A DNA stretch of 64,000 bases from Thermomicrobiales bacterium (GTDB lineage: Bacteria > Chloroflexota > Chloroflexia > Thermomicrobiales > CFX8): the NCBI GenBank assembly GCA_037045155.1, contig JBAOIG010000005.1, forward strand, positions 930,001-994,000, written 5' to 3'. Under the pieces are notes generated by a model. The model saw only the letters and a program-made list of their open reading frames with translations. It had not been told where the DNA came from and did no database searches. A program made the translations under genes and the position numbers. Shown one piece after another: positions 53,705 to 62,669 of the stretch (position 1 is the stretch's first letter; each line of letters opens with the position of its first letter).

Positions 53705-55192
53705 TCAGCTGCCCAGCGACACGCCGCGCATGTCCATCGGCAGCGACATCAGCAGGACACTGACGCCGAGCAGTAGCGCCGCCAGAATGATCCAGGGAGT
53801 GACGGCGCGAAGGGCGACCGATCGGTTGCTATGGATGCGGCCGGCAACCGCGCGCAGCGCGGCAAAGGCGGCGTAGAAGCCGAGCCCGAGCGCGATCATT
53901 TCAACGTAGTCAATGACCTTGACGGGGAGGATCGCCGCGAGATCCCAGCGCGGCTCGCCGAGGAATCCGACGCCCATGTCGGCCAGGAACGACTGCGTCA
54001 CCGGCACGATCGTGAGCGCGCCGCTGAAGAAGTGGTAGCCGTAGTGGGCGAACCACATCGCGAAGCCGAGCGGGATCAGGGCCGGGACGTACCGCGCAGC
54101 GGTTGCCGCGACGCCAGTCGGCCCACCACCCGGGCCGGCCAGTTGCAGGCTCGACCACGCTGCGAGCGCCGTCAATGCGACCGGGATCACGGCGATGCCA
54201 GCCAGAAAGATCAGCAGCAGCAGCACCGGCCCGTTGGAGATGCCGAGCACGCCCGACAGCCAGCGCTCCAGCCGGTAGACCGGGCTGACCATCCCGAAGG
54301 CGTTGACGACTGAGCCGAAGACGAGGATGAGAATCAGCGCGGTGTAGTCCAGCCGCTCCCCCAGCCGCCCGATCCCCGAGCGGTTGGCTGTCGATGTCAG
54401 ATCGTTGAGCGGGTTGCGATAGAGGACGCCGACATTGTCGTATGGGCAGGCACGAACGCAGTCCAGGCAGAACGTGCAATCCATGTTGCCGACCTTGCGT
54501 TGCTGGAAGAGCCAGAGTTCGCAGCCGGGTTGGCTGATCGTTGCCGTCACGGGATCGAGCCGGCCGCTGATGCAGTCCTTCGTTGTGCATTCGAGGCAGG
54601 TCTGCGGGTTGCGAACGGCGACTTCGGCCGGCGAGATCATCGAGTTGACGAAGTTGAACTGTCCGATCGGACAGACATGCTTGCAGAATGCCGCGCCTTT
54701 GAAGAAGGCGTCGACAGCGAATGCCGCCAGGAAATAGCCTGCGACGACCCAGGCTGTCAGCCATGGGCTGGACCACAGGTCGAATGCCTCGTAGACCCAG
54801 AAATACGCCACCAGCAGCCCGGCAGCCAGCCACTTGCCCGGCAGCCAGCGGGGCCAGGAGCGATTGTTGATCCCGAGCTTCTTCGCCAATCGGCGTGGCA
54901 GCATGAACGGACAAGCCATGCAGAACAGATTGCCCACCAGGAGCAGCGCCAGCACCACCAGACCACGCCAGTGGACCCACGGCAGCACTCCGGCGAGGTT
55001 TTTCGGCGCCAGCGACGGGCCAACGAGGCCGTCGTAGATCACGAGCGCCGCCAGGATCAACAGGGGGACCTGCATCGCGCTGCGCCCGTGCTTCCAGCGC
55101 GCCAGGCGGCCCAGCAGCGGGACGCGCAGGAGATCTCGCCGGCGATAGGGGCGTTGGTGACGATCGAAGACAGTCAATGGCTGCGAGGTCAT
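53705..55192 (-). CDS. Membrane 4Fe-4S polyferredoxin (NapH/NosR-like)
   Basis: 495 aa with about ten hydrophobic segments and several cysteine clusters on the cytoplasmic side: 'NLFCMACPFML', 'AAFCKHVCPIGQFNF', 'CLECTTKDC' and 'MDCTFCLDCVRACPYDNVG', the last a classical 4Fe-4S motif. Likely an electron carrier of the quinol-to-periplasm type. The ATG at 55192 overlaps the upstream YtkA-like gene by four bases (ATGA), so the two should work together. The open frame extends further upstream but that is antisense noise. Confidence 0.82.
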   Translation of the reverse strand: MTSQPLTVFDRHQRPYRRRDLLRVPLLGRLARWKHGRSAMQVPLLILAALVIYDGLVGPSLAPKNLAGVLPWVHWRGLVVLALLLVGNLFCMACPFMLPRRLAKKLGINNRSWPRWLPGKWLAAGLLVAYFWVYEAFDLWSSPWLTAWVVAGYFLAAFAVDAFFKGAAFCKHVCPIGQFNFVNSMISPAEVAVRNPQTCLECTTKDCISGRLDPVTATISQPGCELWLFQQRKVGNMDCTFCLDCVRACPYDNVGVLYRNPLNDLTSTANRSGIGRLGERLDYTALILILVFGSVVNAFGMVSPVYRLERWLSGVLGISNGPVLLLLIFLAGIAVIPVALTALAAWSSLQLAGPGGGPTGVAATAARYVPALIPLGFAMWFAHYGYHFFSGALTIVPVTQSFLADMGVGFLGEPRWDLAAILPVKVIDYVEMIALGLGFYAAFAALRAVAGRIHSNRSVALRAVTPWIILAALLLGVSVLLMSLPMDMRGVSLGS

Positions 55193-55599
55193 CCGCCAAC
55201 ACCCCCCACGTCGATCTGCGCCTGATACGGCGTGCCGTCGGGAAGTGTGCCGCGAACGCTGATGACCCAGTCGCCGCCCATCGTGAACTCGAATCCGTCC
55301 GAGACGTATGTTCCCGGCGTTGTCTCCGTCAGGGTGGCGATCACCGGCGCCATGCCGGCGTGGTTCATGTTGCCCTCGATCTCCAGCTTCGCGCCGGTGA
55401 TCGGCGTGTGGTCGTCGTAGCGCGGCTCGATCGTGATCGTGGCTGGGCCACGGGCAGGCGGGGATGGCTCGACCTTCCACGCCAATGCACTGCCGTCTGT
55501 CGAGGCGGAGTTGCCACGGCTACACGCTGTCAGCGAGGGCGGGATGACGAGCAGCATGACGACGAGTGCCAGCGCGAAGCGCCGGTTCACAGGCGACAT
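55189..55599 (-). CDS. YtkA/FixH-like lipoprotein
   Basis: 136 aa. Signal peptide with lipobox 'SLTACSRGNS', then a beta-sandwich domain matching YtkA: 'VEPSPPARGPATITIEPRYD', 'GAKLEIEGNMNHAGMAPVIA' (the His/Met-bearing strand) and 'FTMGGDWVISVRGTLPDGTP'. YtkA-like domains often carry copper or sit in cytochrome-oxidase loci. Start at 55599 preferred for the signal peptide; a frame start at 55635 is possible. First gene of the polyferredoxin pair. Confidence 0.78.
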   Translation of the reverse strand: MSPVNRRFALALVVMLLVIPPSLTACSRGNSASTDGSALAWKVEPSPPARGPATITIEPRYDDHTPITGAKLEIEGNMNHAGMAPVIATLTETTPGTYVSDGFEFTMGGDWVISVRGTLPDGTPYQAQIDVGGVGG

Positions 55600-55698
55600 A
55601 ATATCTTCATCCTCTGAGCTTGTGATCGACAACACAACCTATCCCGCGGTAAGCATACGCCAGCGGCGCGGCGCGAACTCCGGGTGGGCGAGTCGGGA

Positions 55699-56712
55699 TC
55701 AGCCGCCGATGCGGGACATTTCGACCTTCTTGAGCTGGGCCGTATTCTCCGAGCGTAATTCGGAGTAGCGGTCGGCGCGGTTGCCCCAGACGCGGCCAAG
55801 CACCGAGAAGACCTCGTCGTCGGACGCGCCGCCGCGCAGCAACGCCCGGAAGTCGTGGGAGCGTGTGCCGAACAGGCAGGTATAGAGCTGGCCATCTGCG
55901 GAAAGGCGAACGCGGGTGCAGTTGCCGCAGAACGGCATCGTCACCGAGGCGATGATACCGAACTCGCCGCCGCCATCCCGATAGCGCCAGCGGGTAGCAA
56001 CTTCGCCGGTGTAGTTCGGCTCGACTGCCTCGATTGGCCACTTGGCGTCGATCGTATCGAGGATCTCGCGCGCCGACACGACGTCTTCCATTCGCCAACC
56101 GTTGGTGTTGCCGACATCCATGAACTCGATGAAGCGCAGGATAATCCCGTTGCCGCGGAAGTGCTCGGCCATCCCGAGGATGCTATCTGCGTTGTAGCCG
56201 CGCTTGACGACCATGTCGATCTTCACCGGTGAGAGGCCGGCCCCCGCCGCATTGTCGATCGCCTGCAACACCTTGGTGACCGGGAAGTTGACATCGTTCA
56301 TCGACTTGAAGACCGTGTCGTCGAGCGAATCGAGCGATATGGTGATGCGTTGGAGCCCGGCGGCCTTCAGCGCCTGCGCCTTCTTCGCCGACAGCAGCGA
56401 GCCGTTCGTCGTCATCGCGATGTCGTGGATGCCCTCGACCCCCACCAGCATCGCGACCAGATCCTCGATATTGCGTCGCACCAGTGGCTCGCCGCCGGTG
56501 AGGCGGATCTTCTCGACCCCGTGGGAGGCGAAGATGCCGGCCAGGCGCGTGATCTCCTCGAAGGTCAGCACATCCGCATGTGGCAGGAAGGGATAGTTAG
56601 CGCCGAAGATCTCCTTCGGCATACAGTAGACACAGCGGAAGTTGCAGCGGTCGGTCACCGAGATCCGTAGATCTCGCAGTGGCCGGTTCAACAGGTCGGT
56701 CGTCGCCATCAT
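55699..56712 (-). CDS. moaA: GTP 3',8-cyclase MoaA
   Basis: 337 aa. Radical-SAM CxxxCxxC motif is Cys23, Cys27, Cys30 in 'VTDRCNFRCVYCMPKE'. SAM-binding 'LTGGEPLVRRNIEDLVAML' follows. C-terminal cluster 'PFCGNCTRVRLSADGQLYTC' binds a second 4Fe-4S, and the protein ends with Gly-Gly ('SRIGG'), required in MoaA. It performs the first step of molybdenum cofactor synthesis. No other Moa gene is adjacent. ATG at 56712. Confidence 0.95.
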   Translation of the reverse strand: MMATTDLLNRPLRDLRISVTDRCNFRCVYCMPKEIFGANYPFLPHADVLTFEEITRLAGIFASHGVEKIRLTGGEPLVRRNIEDLVAMLVGVEGIHDIAMTTNGSLLSAKKAQALKAAGLQRITISLDSLDDTVFKSMNDVNFPVTKVLQAIDNAAGAGLSPVKIDMVVKRGYNADSILGMAEHFRGNGIILRFIEFMDVGNTNGWRMEDVVSAREILDTIDAKWPIEAVEPNYTGEVATRWRYRDGGGEFGIIASVTMPFCGNCTRVRLSADGQLYTCLFGTRSHDFRALLRGGASDDEVFSVLGRVWGNRADRYSELRSENTAQLKKVEMSRIGG

Positions 56713-56836
56713 TCACCCCCGCCTTTGAATACTCATGCGTTGAGTATACCGCCATTGATGATATTACGCGCGCTCTGCGATCATTCAGGCGAGACCGGCA
56801 AGAATCGGCGGAAGAGGAAAGCGGAGGCTGGGCAGC

Positions 56837-57754
56837 ATGCGGATCGTAGTGACCGGAGGCGCGGGATTTATCGGCTCCCACGTCGTCGACGCATATATCA
56901 ACCTCGGCCACGAGGTCGTTGTCGTCGACGATCTATCGGCCGGCAAGCGTGAGAATGTCAACCCACTCGCGCGACTGGAAATCGCCGATGTTTCGTCGTC
57001 GGCGTTTGTCGATCTGCTTGGCGAGCTTCGGCCGGACATCGTCAATCACCACGCCGCCCAGACCAGTGTCCGGAACTCGGTCGCGGACCCTCTCGATGAT
57101 TGCCGGCGCAACATCCTCGGCACGCTCAACCTGCTGGAAGGCGCGCGTCGGGCTGGGGTGGGAAAGGTGATCTACATCTCCAGCGGCGGCGCGATCTACG
57201 GCGAGCCGGAGACGCTGCCCTGCCCGGAGGATAATCCGATCGCCGCTGATTCACCCTACGGCATCTCGAAGCACACGCCCGAACACTACCTCGGTCTGTA
57301 CCGACGCCTCCACGGGCTGAGCTTCACGACGTTACGGTATGGGAACGTCTACGGTCCGCGTCAGGACCCCTATGGCGAGGCCGGCGTTGTCGCAATCTTC
57401 ACCGCCCAGATGCTGGCCGGCGAGCAGGCAATCATCAACGGCAGCGGCGACCAGGAGCGCGACTACGTCTACATTGCCGACGCGGTCCGCGCCAACGTTG
57501 CCGCGCTCGACCGCGGTGATGGCGAAGCGATCAACATCGCGTCCGGCATCGGCACGTCGGTGAACGAGATCTTCGAAAGCCTGAAGGCCGCGACCAGCTA
57601 CCAGCGGGAGGCGGCCCACGGGCCGGCCAAGCCGGGCGAGACGTTCCGGATCTACCTCGCCATCACGCGCGCCCGCGACGTGCTGGGCTGGCAGCCGGAG
57701 GTCCCGCTGGAGCGCGGCATCGCGCAGACCGTTGCGTCGCTTCGGGGCAGGTGA
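56837..57754 (+). CDS. NAD-dependent epimerase (UDP-glucose 4-epimerase-like)
   Basis: 305 aa extended SDR. NAD motif 'VVTGGAGFIGSHVVDAYINL' near the start, active site Tyr/Lys in 'SPYGISKHTPEHYLGL', and conserved 'YGNVYGPRQDPYGEAGVVAI'. Likely epimerises or oxidises a nucleotide sugar for glycan synthesis. Divergent from moaA. Confidence 0.9.
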   Translation: MRIVVTGGAGFIGSHVVDAYINLGHEVVVVDDLSAGKRENVNPLARLEIADVSSSAFVDLLGELRPDIVNHHAAQTSVRNSVADPLDDCRRNILGTLNLLEGARRAGVGKVIYISSGGAIYGEPETLPCPEDNPIAADSPYGISKHTPEHYLGLYRRLHGLSFTTLRYGNVYGPRQDPYGEAGVVAIFTAQMLAGEQAIINGSGDQERDYVYIADAVRANVAALDRGDGEAINIASGIGTSVNEIFESLKAATSYQREAAHGPAKPGETFRIYLAITRARDVLGWQPEVPLERGIAQTVASLRGR

Positions 57755-58203
57755 CGGCGCTAGCTGTCGGCCTTCCGCGCTCGGTCACCACCGTGTGCAG
57801 TCGGCAAACGTACCTGGAACGTCGTCACCTGGTCCCCCGTCCATACTGGAACGATTGCCAACCACAGTGTTGGCTCTGACTAGTGTTCCCTGTGGCTGTG
57901 GCCCAGCCATGACTGACCTGTGACAGTTGTGTGAACGCACGACGAAACCCGACAACAGGCCAGCCGCGCTGCTTGGCACGATCATGAATAGCGCCTACCA
58001 GGGCTATTTCAGCGCAACCGTCGCCTCGGTTGCCGTGGTGATGGTCGCGGCCCACCAGATTGAGGGGCGCGCGGGACACGGAGTTGAGCTGGAGGTGGTC
58101 CCGGTCTTTGTCGAACGGGGGGGTTGACGGTACTCGACGTAATGTTAACGGCGAGGGACAGAACGAACCCGTTCTGTCCCCCGATTCCCGCGCCGCAATC
58201 GCC
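57755..58203. other. Gene-poor intergenic stretch with one strong hairpin
   Basis: About 450 bases between the epimerase and lipoprotein genes. No convincing gene; the ORFs here lack ribosome binding sites or recognisable domains. The one notable structure is the palindrome at 58155-58180. Confidence 0.5.
58155..58180. terminator. Palindromic stem-loop 3' of the lipoprotein gene
   Basis: GGGACAGAACG (58155-58165) pairs perfectly with CGTTCTGTCCC (58170-58180), 11 bp with a four-base loop. It starts 24 bases beyond the stop of the minus-strand lipoprotein gene. No T-run follows on either strand, so it may be a terminator without U-tract or a regulator binding site. Confidence 0.4.
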
Positions 58204-58773
58204 TCACCGCAGGGGACACTGTGGCAGCTCAGCCAGTCTCCAGACGCCGTCTGTGTCCTTCGCGAACGCCCATGTCCGCTCGACAGTCGTCTTCGTCCCG
58301 TCAACACCGGTGAGCTCGAGCGTCACGGTCGACGTGGCCGTGTCTCCGTGGATTTCGACTCGCTGGTCGACAATTCGCGCCGTCGCGTGCTCGGGCATGC
58401 ACGTTGCCAGGTGATCCATGTCCCGGTCGTGGTCGTGGCCATCGAGATGATGTCCCGACAGCTCATGGAGCCGGTCGCGATCGTGGCGCTGCATGGCGTC
58501 CAGAACATGCGTGGCGGCCAGGTGAATCTCGTCCTCATCGTGATGAGCGCTCGGCGTCGCGCCGCTCTGCGTGGAGACAGATGGCTGTGCCATTGAAGTG
58601 GCCGTCGCGTCAGGCGACGGAGCCACTGTCGGCATGGCGCTGGTCGCTACCGCCGCTGGTTGCTGGGTGGGCGCCGTCGTTGGTGTTTTGTCCGCCGCGC
58701 CACAAGCGGCGAAGACGAGCGCGAACGTCGCGATCACGAGCGCGACCTGCCGCCGGTGTCGTCTGTATGTCAT
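58204..58773 (-). CDS. Putative lipoprotein with His-rich segment
   Basis: 189 aa. Signal peptide with lipobox 'LVFAACGAAD', then a Thr/Pro/Ala-rich linker and a segment dense in His and Asp ('SAHHDEDEIHLAATHV', 'LSGHHLDGHDHDRDMDHLAT') that could bind metal. C-terminal domain ('VDQRVEIHGDTATSTVTLEL', 'WAFAKDTDGVWRLAELPQC') resembles NTF2-like folds. The start 58773 has GGGAGG about seven bases upstream. Function unknown; metal binding inferred from composition. Confidence 0.7.
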   Translation of the reverse strand: MTYRRHRRQVALVIATFALVFAACGAADKTPTTAPTQQPAAVATSAMPTVAPSPDATATSMAQPSVSTQSGATPSAHHDEDEIHLAATHVLDAMQRHDRDRLHELSGHHLDGHDHDRDMDHLATCMPEHATARIVDQRVEIHGDTATSTVTLELTGVDGTKTTVERTWAFAKDTDGVWRLAELPQCPLR

Positions 58774-58982
58774 TGGAAAGCCTCCCCAACTACTGGTTGC
58801 CAGGACACGTACTATCCATACACCCGCAGCCATGCCAGACGCGCTACATGCGCGAGGCGCGGTGTGTCAGTCGCGTATCAGTCGGGATTTCGCGATCATG
58901 CGCCGGCCGCTGCATGATGTTGGACATAATCACGGACTGATGTACGATACGATCGAGGCATCGTCGATGGGAGGCGTGGCAC

Positions 58983-59182
58983 ATGCGATACATCTGGACC
59001 GTCGCGCCTGACCAGGAGCGAGTGCAGCTCGTGACTGAGAATGGCGACGAGGACGCTGAACTGCTCGGCCGACGATCGACTTCATCGTTACGTTCGCTGA
59101 TCCTGCTGATTTCGATCAGCCGGAGCGCGACGAGGCGGATTCGGCGGTAGATGCCGGCCCTGTCACTCAATCGCCGAGCTGA
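58983..59182 (+). pseudogene. Small gene with apparent frameshift
   Basis: ATG at 58983 has a strong GGGAGG eight bases upstream and a TTGGAC/TACGAT promoter-like pair at 58920/58943. Frame 1 starts 'MRYIWTVAPDQERVQLVTE' and ends at TAG 59150 in basic, low-quality sequence. The -1 frame from about 59060 instead gives 'ARPTIDFIVTFADPADFDQP' and an acidic tail to TGA 59180-59182, which looks like the natural continuation of the acidic 'ENGDEDAELL'. The joined protein would be about 67 aa, of unknown function. Either the gene is broken or the sequence has an indel. Confidence 0.4.
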
Positions 59183-59345
59183 CTCTCCTCAGCCGCGACG
59201 CGAGATGGCGCGGGCCTTCGAGCCCCGCCGTGTCATCGCCCCTGTCACACAGCGTCAGGTCGTGTTCTTCCCTATGCGTACAAGAGCAATTATCCGCAAA
59301 GTATCGCGGACGCCGGTGGGACCTGTTTACGGGGCCCATATATGT

Positions 59346-59394
59346 CACCGTCCGCGATAGCTCCCCCGTTCAGGGGAAGCGATCGCGGACGGTG
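59346..59394. terminator. Long hairpin 3' of the FAD dehydrogenase gene
   Basis: CACCGTCCGCGAT (59346-59358) pairs perfectly with ATCGCGGACGGTG (59382-59394), and CCCC/GGGG pairs within the loop. It lies 26 bases past the stop of the minus-strand dehydrogenase gene. A partial copy of its arm (ATCGCGGACG) occurs near 59303. No T-run. Probably a transcript-end structure or small palindromic repeat. Confidence 0.45.
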
Positions 59395-59419
59395 CTGTTC
59401 CTGCGAGGGTAATGTCGGA

Positions 59420-60679
59420 CTAGATACGCGACAGGATATTGAACCGCTCTGCCGAGAATGGCTTCATGTCCACGTCGCTCGTGCCGGTTGTCATCAGGTC
59501 CGCCATGACGGCGCCTGTTGCCGGGGCCAGGGTGACGCCGAGCATTGCATGGCCGGCGGCGATCCATGTGTTGTCCGAGCCGGGGACGCGGCCCATCACC
59601 GGAATACCGTCGGCCGTCATCGACCGCATGCCGACCCAGACCCGCTCGTTGCCGCCGCCGTCCCAGTTCGCCAGATATTTCCGGCCGGCTCTGTTCAGCG
59701 CCTCGACGCGCTCTGGCCGGATATCCAGGTTGATGCCCGACAGCTCCATCGTCCCGGCAAGCCGCAGGCTGTCGGAGAATGGCGTGCAGGCGCAGCGCGC
59801 TTCGATGAAGTTCATGGTGCGCTTGATAGTCGGGGGGCTCTGGTCCACCGAAACGCTATATCCCTTGCCCGCCTCGAGTGGGAGGTGCTTGCCAGTGATG
59901 CGTTTGGTGACCGGGCCAGACCACGCCCCGGCGGCGACCACAATCTCGTCTGCCTCGATATCGCCGACCGTCGTCCGGAGTGTCGTCACCCGGCCGCCGC
60001 GTCCGGAACTGCCGTAGACATCCACGCCCGATCGGATCTCGATCCCACGCTCGGTCAGCGCCTCGACCAATCCGTCGACGAACGTGTCCGGCTTGATGTG
60101 GCGTTCGCCGTCGATGGCAACCGCGCCAGCGACGTTTCGTGACAGGCCGGGCTCGGCGTCGAAGACTTCCTGACCGTAGACGGTGCGGACAGGATCCAGG
60201 CCGAACTCCGTCATGCTGGCGAGCAGCTCCGCTTCCTGGGCGACCATCTCGCGGCTGAGCCCGAGGATGAACATCCCCTCCTTGTGCATCTCGAAACGGA
60301 CGCCATCGCCGGCCAGCGAGTCGTACTGCGCCATCGTCTTGGCGTTGAGCGCCGAGAGCGCCCGCATGTTGTCGCGGAATGCGTCGTCGGTGCAATGTCG
60401 CCAGAAGTCGACCATCCACAGCGCAAACCGGGGGTCGAGGCGCGGCTTGACGTAGAGCGGGCTATCGCTATGCATCATCCACTTGATCGACTGCGCGACG
60501 ATCCCCGGCGCTGGCACCGGCGTCGCGTAGCCGCGAACGACCCAGCCGGCGTTGCCGAACGAGCTCCCCGCGCCGGGACCGGTACGGTCGATGACCAGCA
60601 CCTCTCGCCCACGCTTCTGCAGCTCCCAGGCGGTGCAAAGGCCGATCACCCCTGCGCCAACGATGACTGTCCTGCCCAT
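59420..60679 (-). CDS. D-amino-acid dehydrogenase-like FAD oxidoreductase
   Basis: 419 aa. N-terminal FAD motif 'MGRTVIVGAGVIGLCTAWEL' and 'GPGAGSSFGNAGWVVRGYA' match DadA. C-terminal 'TWIAAGHAMLGVTLAPATGA' and 'WVGMRSMTADGIPVMGR' are conserved in the family. Oxidises D-amino acids and passes electrons to the quinone pool, usually membrane-associated. Start at 60679 is chosen to begin at the FAD motif, with GGGGAGA just upstream. Confidence 0.87.
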   Translation of the reverse strand: MGRTVIVGAGVIGLCTAWELQKRGREVLVIDRTGPGAGSSFGNAGWVVRGYATPVPAPGIVAQSIKWMMHSDSPLYVKPRLDPRFALWMVDFWRHCTDDAFRDNMRALSALNAKTMAQYDSLAGDGVRFEMHKEGMFILGLSREMVAQEAELLASMTEFGLDPVRTVYGQEVFDAEPGLSRNVAGAVAIDGERHIKPDTFVDGLVEALTERGIEIRSGVDVYGSSGRGGRVTTLRTTVGDIEADEIVVAAGAWSGPVTKRITGKHLPLEAGKGYSVSVDQSPPTIKRTMNFIEARCACTPFSDSLRLAGTMELSGINLDIRPERVEALNRAGRKYLANWDGGGNERVWVGMRSMTADGIPVMGRVPGSDNTWIAAGHAMLGVTLAPATGAVMADLMTTGTSDVDMKPFSAERFNILSRI

Positions 60680-60825
60680 TTCTCTCCCCGTGCCTGTCTC
60701 CCGTGCGCCTCTCCTGGCGCTCAACGTATGAGTATCGGTTACGGCTGGTATCGCTGTCCAGTGCTTGGCCGGCGATCCTGCCGCAATCGTGTGATCGGTG
60801 GGGCGCGCGATGCCGGATCCGACGA

Positions 60826-61415
60826 TCAGGGCCAGGCGACGACGCCGAACGCTTCCGGGCGACGGACGACGCGACGAAACCCAGCCTCGCCGAGGCGCTG
60901 GACCACGCCGCGCGTTATGTTGCGTTCGGATGCACTCTCCGGGTCTCCAATATAGTGAAAGACGCGCCCGTTTGGCCAGACGACACGATGGAGCTGCTGA
61001 TAGAGCTCCCGTGAGTACAGGTCACCGCCAAGGCTCGTTGCGGGCGGATCGTGGATGATCCGCGAGAATGCGGCGTCCGGGAAGTCTCGGATCGCCTCGA
61101 ATGTGTCTCCGATGATCTGCTCTAGCCGCGGACTCTCAAAGAGGTCTCGCGACCAGGGGTTCTGGCGAACAATCTCGAGCGCGGCCGGATCCAGCTCGAT
61201 CGTCATGATCCGTCGGATGCCGCGATCTGCGCGAGATCGTCCCAGTGGATGATCTCTCCGCCAGGGAAGATGACGCCGTCGTCGCACAGTCGGATCTCGA
61301 CGCTCGTCATCCCCAGGTCTGGTGAGGTGTTGGTGGTGAGTGCGCGCCCCCTCAGCGCCAGTAGCGACGCGACCTGGTAACGGGACAGCACGATGACGTC
61401 GTCATGGGCAGACAT
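60826..61415 (-). pseudogene. SAM-dependent methyltransferase gene with internal deletion
   Basis: Two minus-strand fragments overlap at 61203-61287. The N-terminal one (61415 to 61203) starts 'MSAHDDVIVLSRYQVASLLA' and ends 'EIIHWDDLAQIAASDGS'. The C-terminal one resumes in another frame at '..TIELDPAALEIVRQNPWSR' and runs to 'EAFGVVAWP' (60826). From memory of this family, intact proteins have about 100 residues between these parts, including the SAM-binding motif I, which is absent here. I infer a deletion with frameshift. The first codons overlap the end of the HAD gene by 14 bases, so it was once translationally coupled. Confidence 0.7.
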
Positions 61416-62049
61416 CGTGTTCTACCCAGCTGGCGAACGCTTCAATGGACGTGAACAGCGCGCGTGGCCCGGTCTGTGCCAGCGCTTCTCGGTTGGCGGT
61501 CGCCGCCCATGCCGCAGCGATCGCGGCCGCCCCGGCCTCCTGGGCGTGCTCGATATCGTGGATGGTGTCGCCGACGTAGGCTAACCGCTCGACCGGCACA
61601 TCCCAGATTGTTGCGATCTCGCGGATCTGATCGGCTTTGACCAGCCCGTCGGCCGATCCGGAGCGGACAATATCGAAATAGCGGGCCAGCCCCAACCTCT
61701 GGATGGAGATGGCCGCGCTCCCAGCGCCCTTGCCGGTGATGATCGCCAGCCGCGCGCCTCGTTCATCGATCCGACGCAGAACGTCGTCGATCCCTTCGAA
61801 TGGCGCCGGGCAGGTGTCGTGGTTTGCTTCGTATTCGGCCAGGAAGCGCTCCATCGCGGCCGGCCAATCATCCCCGGCGAGTCGACGGAGAATCCCCTCT
61901 TCGTTCGGCCCGAAGAGCGCAACGATCTCGGAATCGTTGTATTCCCTGCCGGTTATGTCGAGCAGAACTGGTCGAAATGCCGCACAACAGACCGGGAGTG
62001 TGTCGGCCAGCGTCCCGTCCAGGTCGAAGATTACGCCACAGATGCTCAC
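61402..62049 (-). CDS. HAD-family phosphatase (phosphoglycolate phosphatase-like)
   Basis: 215 aa. HAD motif I 'GVIFDLDGTLADTLPVC' near the N-terminus, motif II 'LAIITGKGAGSA', motif III lysine 'LVKADQIREIA', motif IV 'LAYVGDTIHDIEHAQEAGAA'. Hydrolyses a small phosphate ester; Gph or PpaX-like. GTG start at 62049 places motif I at residue 8. Upstream open frame reading is probably non-coding. The gene overlaps the methyltransferase pseudogene. Confidence 0.88.
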   Translation of the reverse strand: MSICGVIFDLDGTLADTLPVCCAAFRPVLLDITGREYNDSEIVALFGPNEEGILRRLAGDDWPAAMERFLAEYEANHDTCPAPFEGIDDVLRRIDERGARLAIITGKGAGSAAISIQRLGLARYFDIVRSGSADGLVKADQIREIATIWDVPVERLAYVGDTIHDIEHAQEAGAAAIAAAWAATANREALAQTGPRALFTSIEAFASWVEHDVCP

Positions 62050-62132
62050 TCGCTCATCGTCCTCTTTCGCGTGCCGTCGCTTCTCGGAGGCTATTACAGC
62101 ACAATCCGGACGACGCTCCGTACAATGCTCGC

Positions 62133-62669
62133 ATGGATGAACAGGTTCCCGACTGGTTCGAGAATATCGACGATCCCGAGCTGGAGAGCCGGGAGCACGC
62201 ATCACGCGGCCCGGGGTTCTGGATCGCGATCGTCACCGTGCTGATTATCCTCGGGCTGGCGGTGATCCCTTTGCTCGATCTGCTCGATCTCGGCCCTCGC
62301 GCGAATCACTCGACGCCCAGCCTCTCCCCTGCCCAGCAGGTGGGGTGGAAATTCGGCATTGCCATGCTCCAGGCTGCGTCGGTTGAGGATGCGACGCGTC
62401 TCGCCGCGCCCGACCAGTGGCCGACGATCTCGTCGATCATCGATGAGCGCCACGCGGTCGACCAGCCGTTGCTAGTTGGAGCGCAGATCGGAATCGGGGT
62501 TGTTCGCTGTAACGATTCGGCGCCGGCCGACGCGGTATGCTTTCACGCTTGGCTCTACACGACCGGCCGGCCGGAGATCATGCGAATTCGCTACGTGGTG
62601 TCTGGCCCGCCGGATGCCTTGCTTGTGACGCAGATCGACCGCGTGGCCCCGCGGACTGCTGCTCGCTAG
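62133..62669 (+). CDS. Single-span membrane protein of unknown function
   Basis: 178 aa. Acidic cytosolic N-terminus ('DEQVPDWFENIDDPELESRE'), one transmembrane segment ('FWIAIVTVLIILGLAVIPLL') and an extracytoplasmic domain ('VGWKFGIAMLQAASVEDATR', 'CNDSAPADAVCFHAWLY', two cysteines). No family recognised. ATG at 62133; the frame upstream is a shadow of the HAD gene. Its 3' end overlaps the convergent ctaA gene by four bases. Confidence 0.65.
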   Translation: MDEQVPDWFENIDDPELESREHASRGPGFWIAIVTVLIILGLAVIPLLDLLDLGPRANHSTPSLSPAQQVGWKFGIAMLQAASVEDATRLAAPDQWPTISSIIDERHAVDQPLLVGAQIGIGVVRCNDSAPADAVCFHAWLYTTGRPEIMRIRYVVSGPPDALLVTQIDRVAPRTAAR

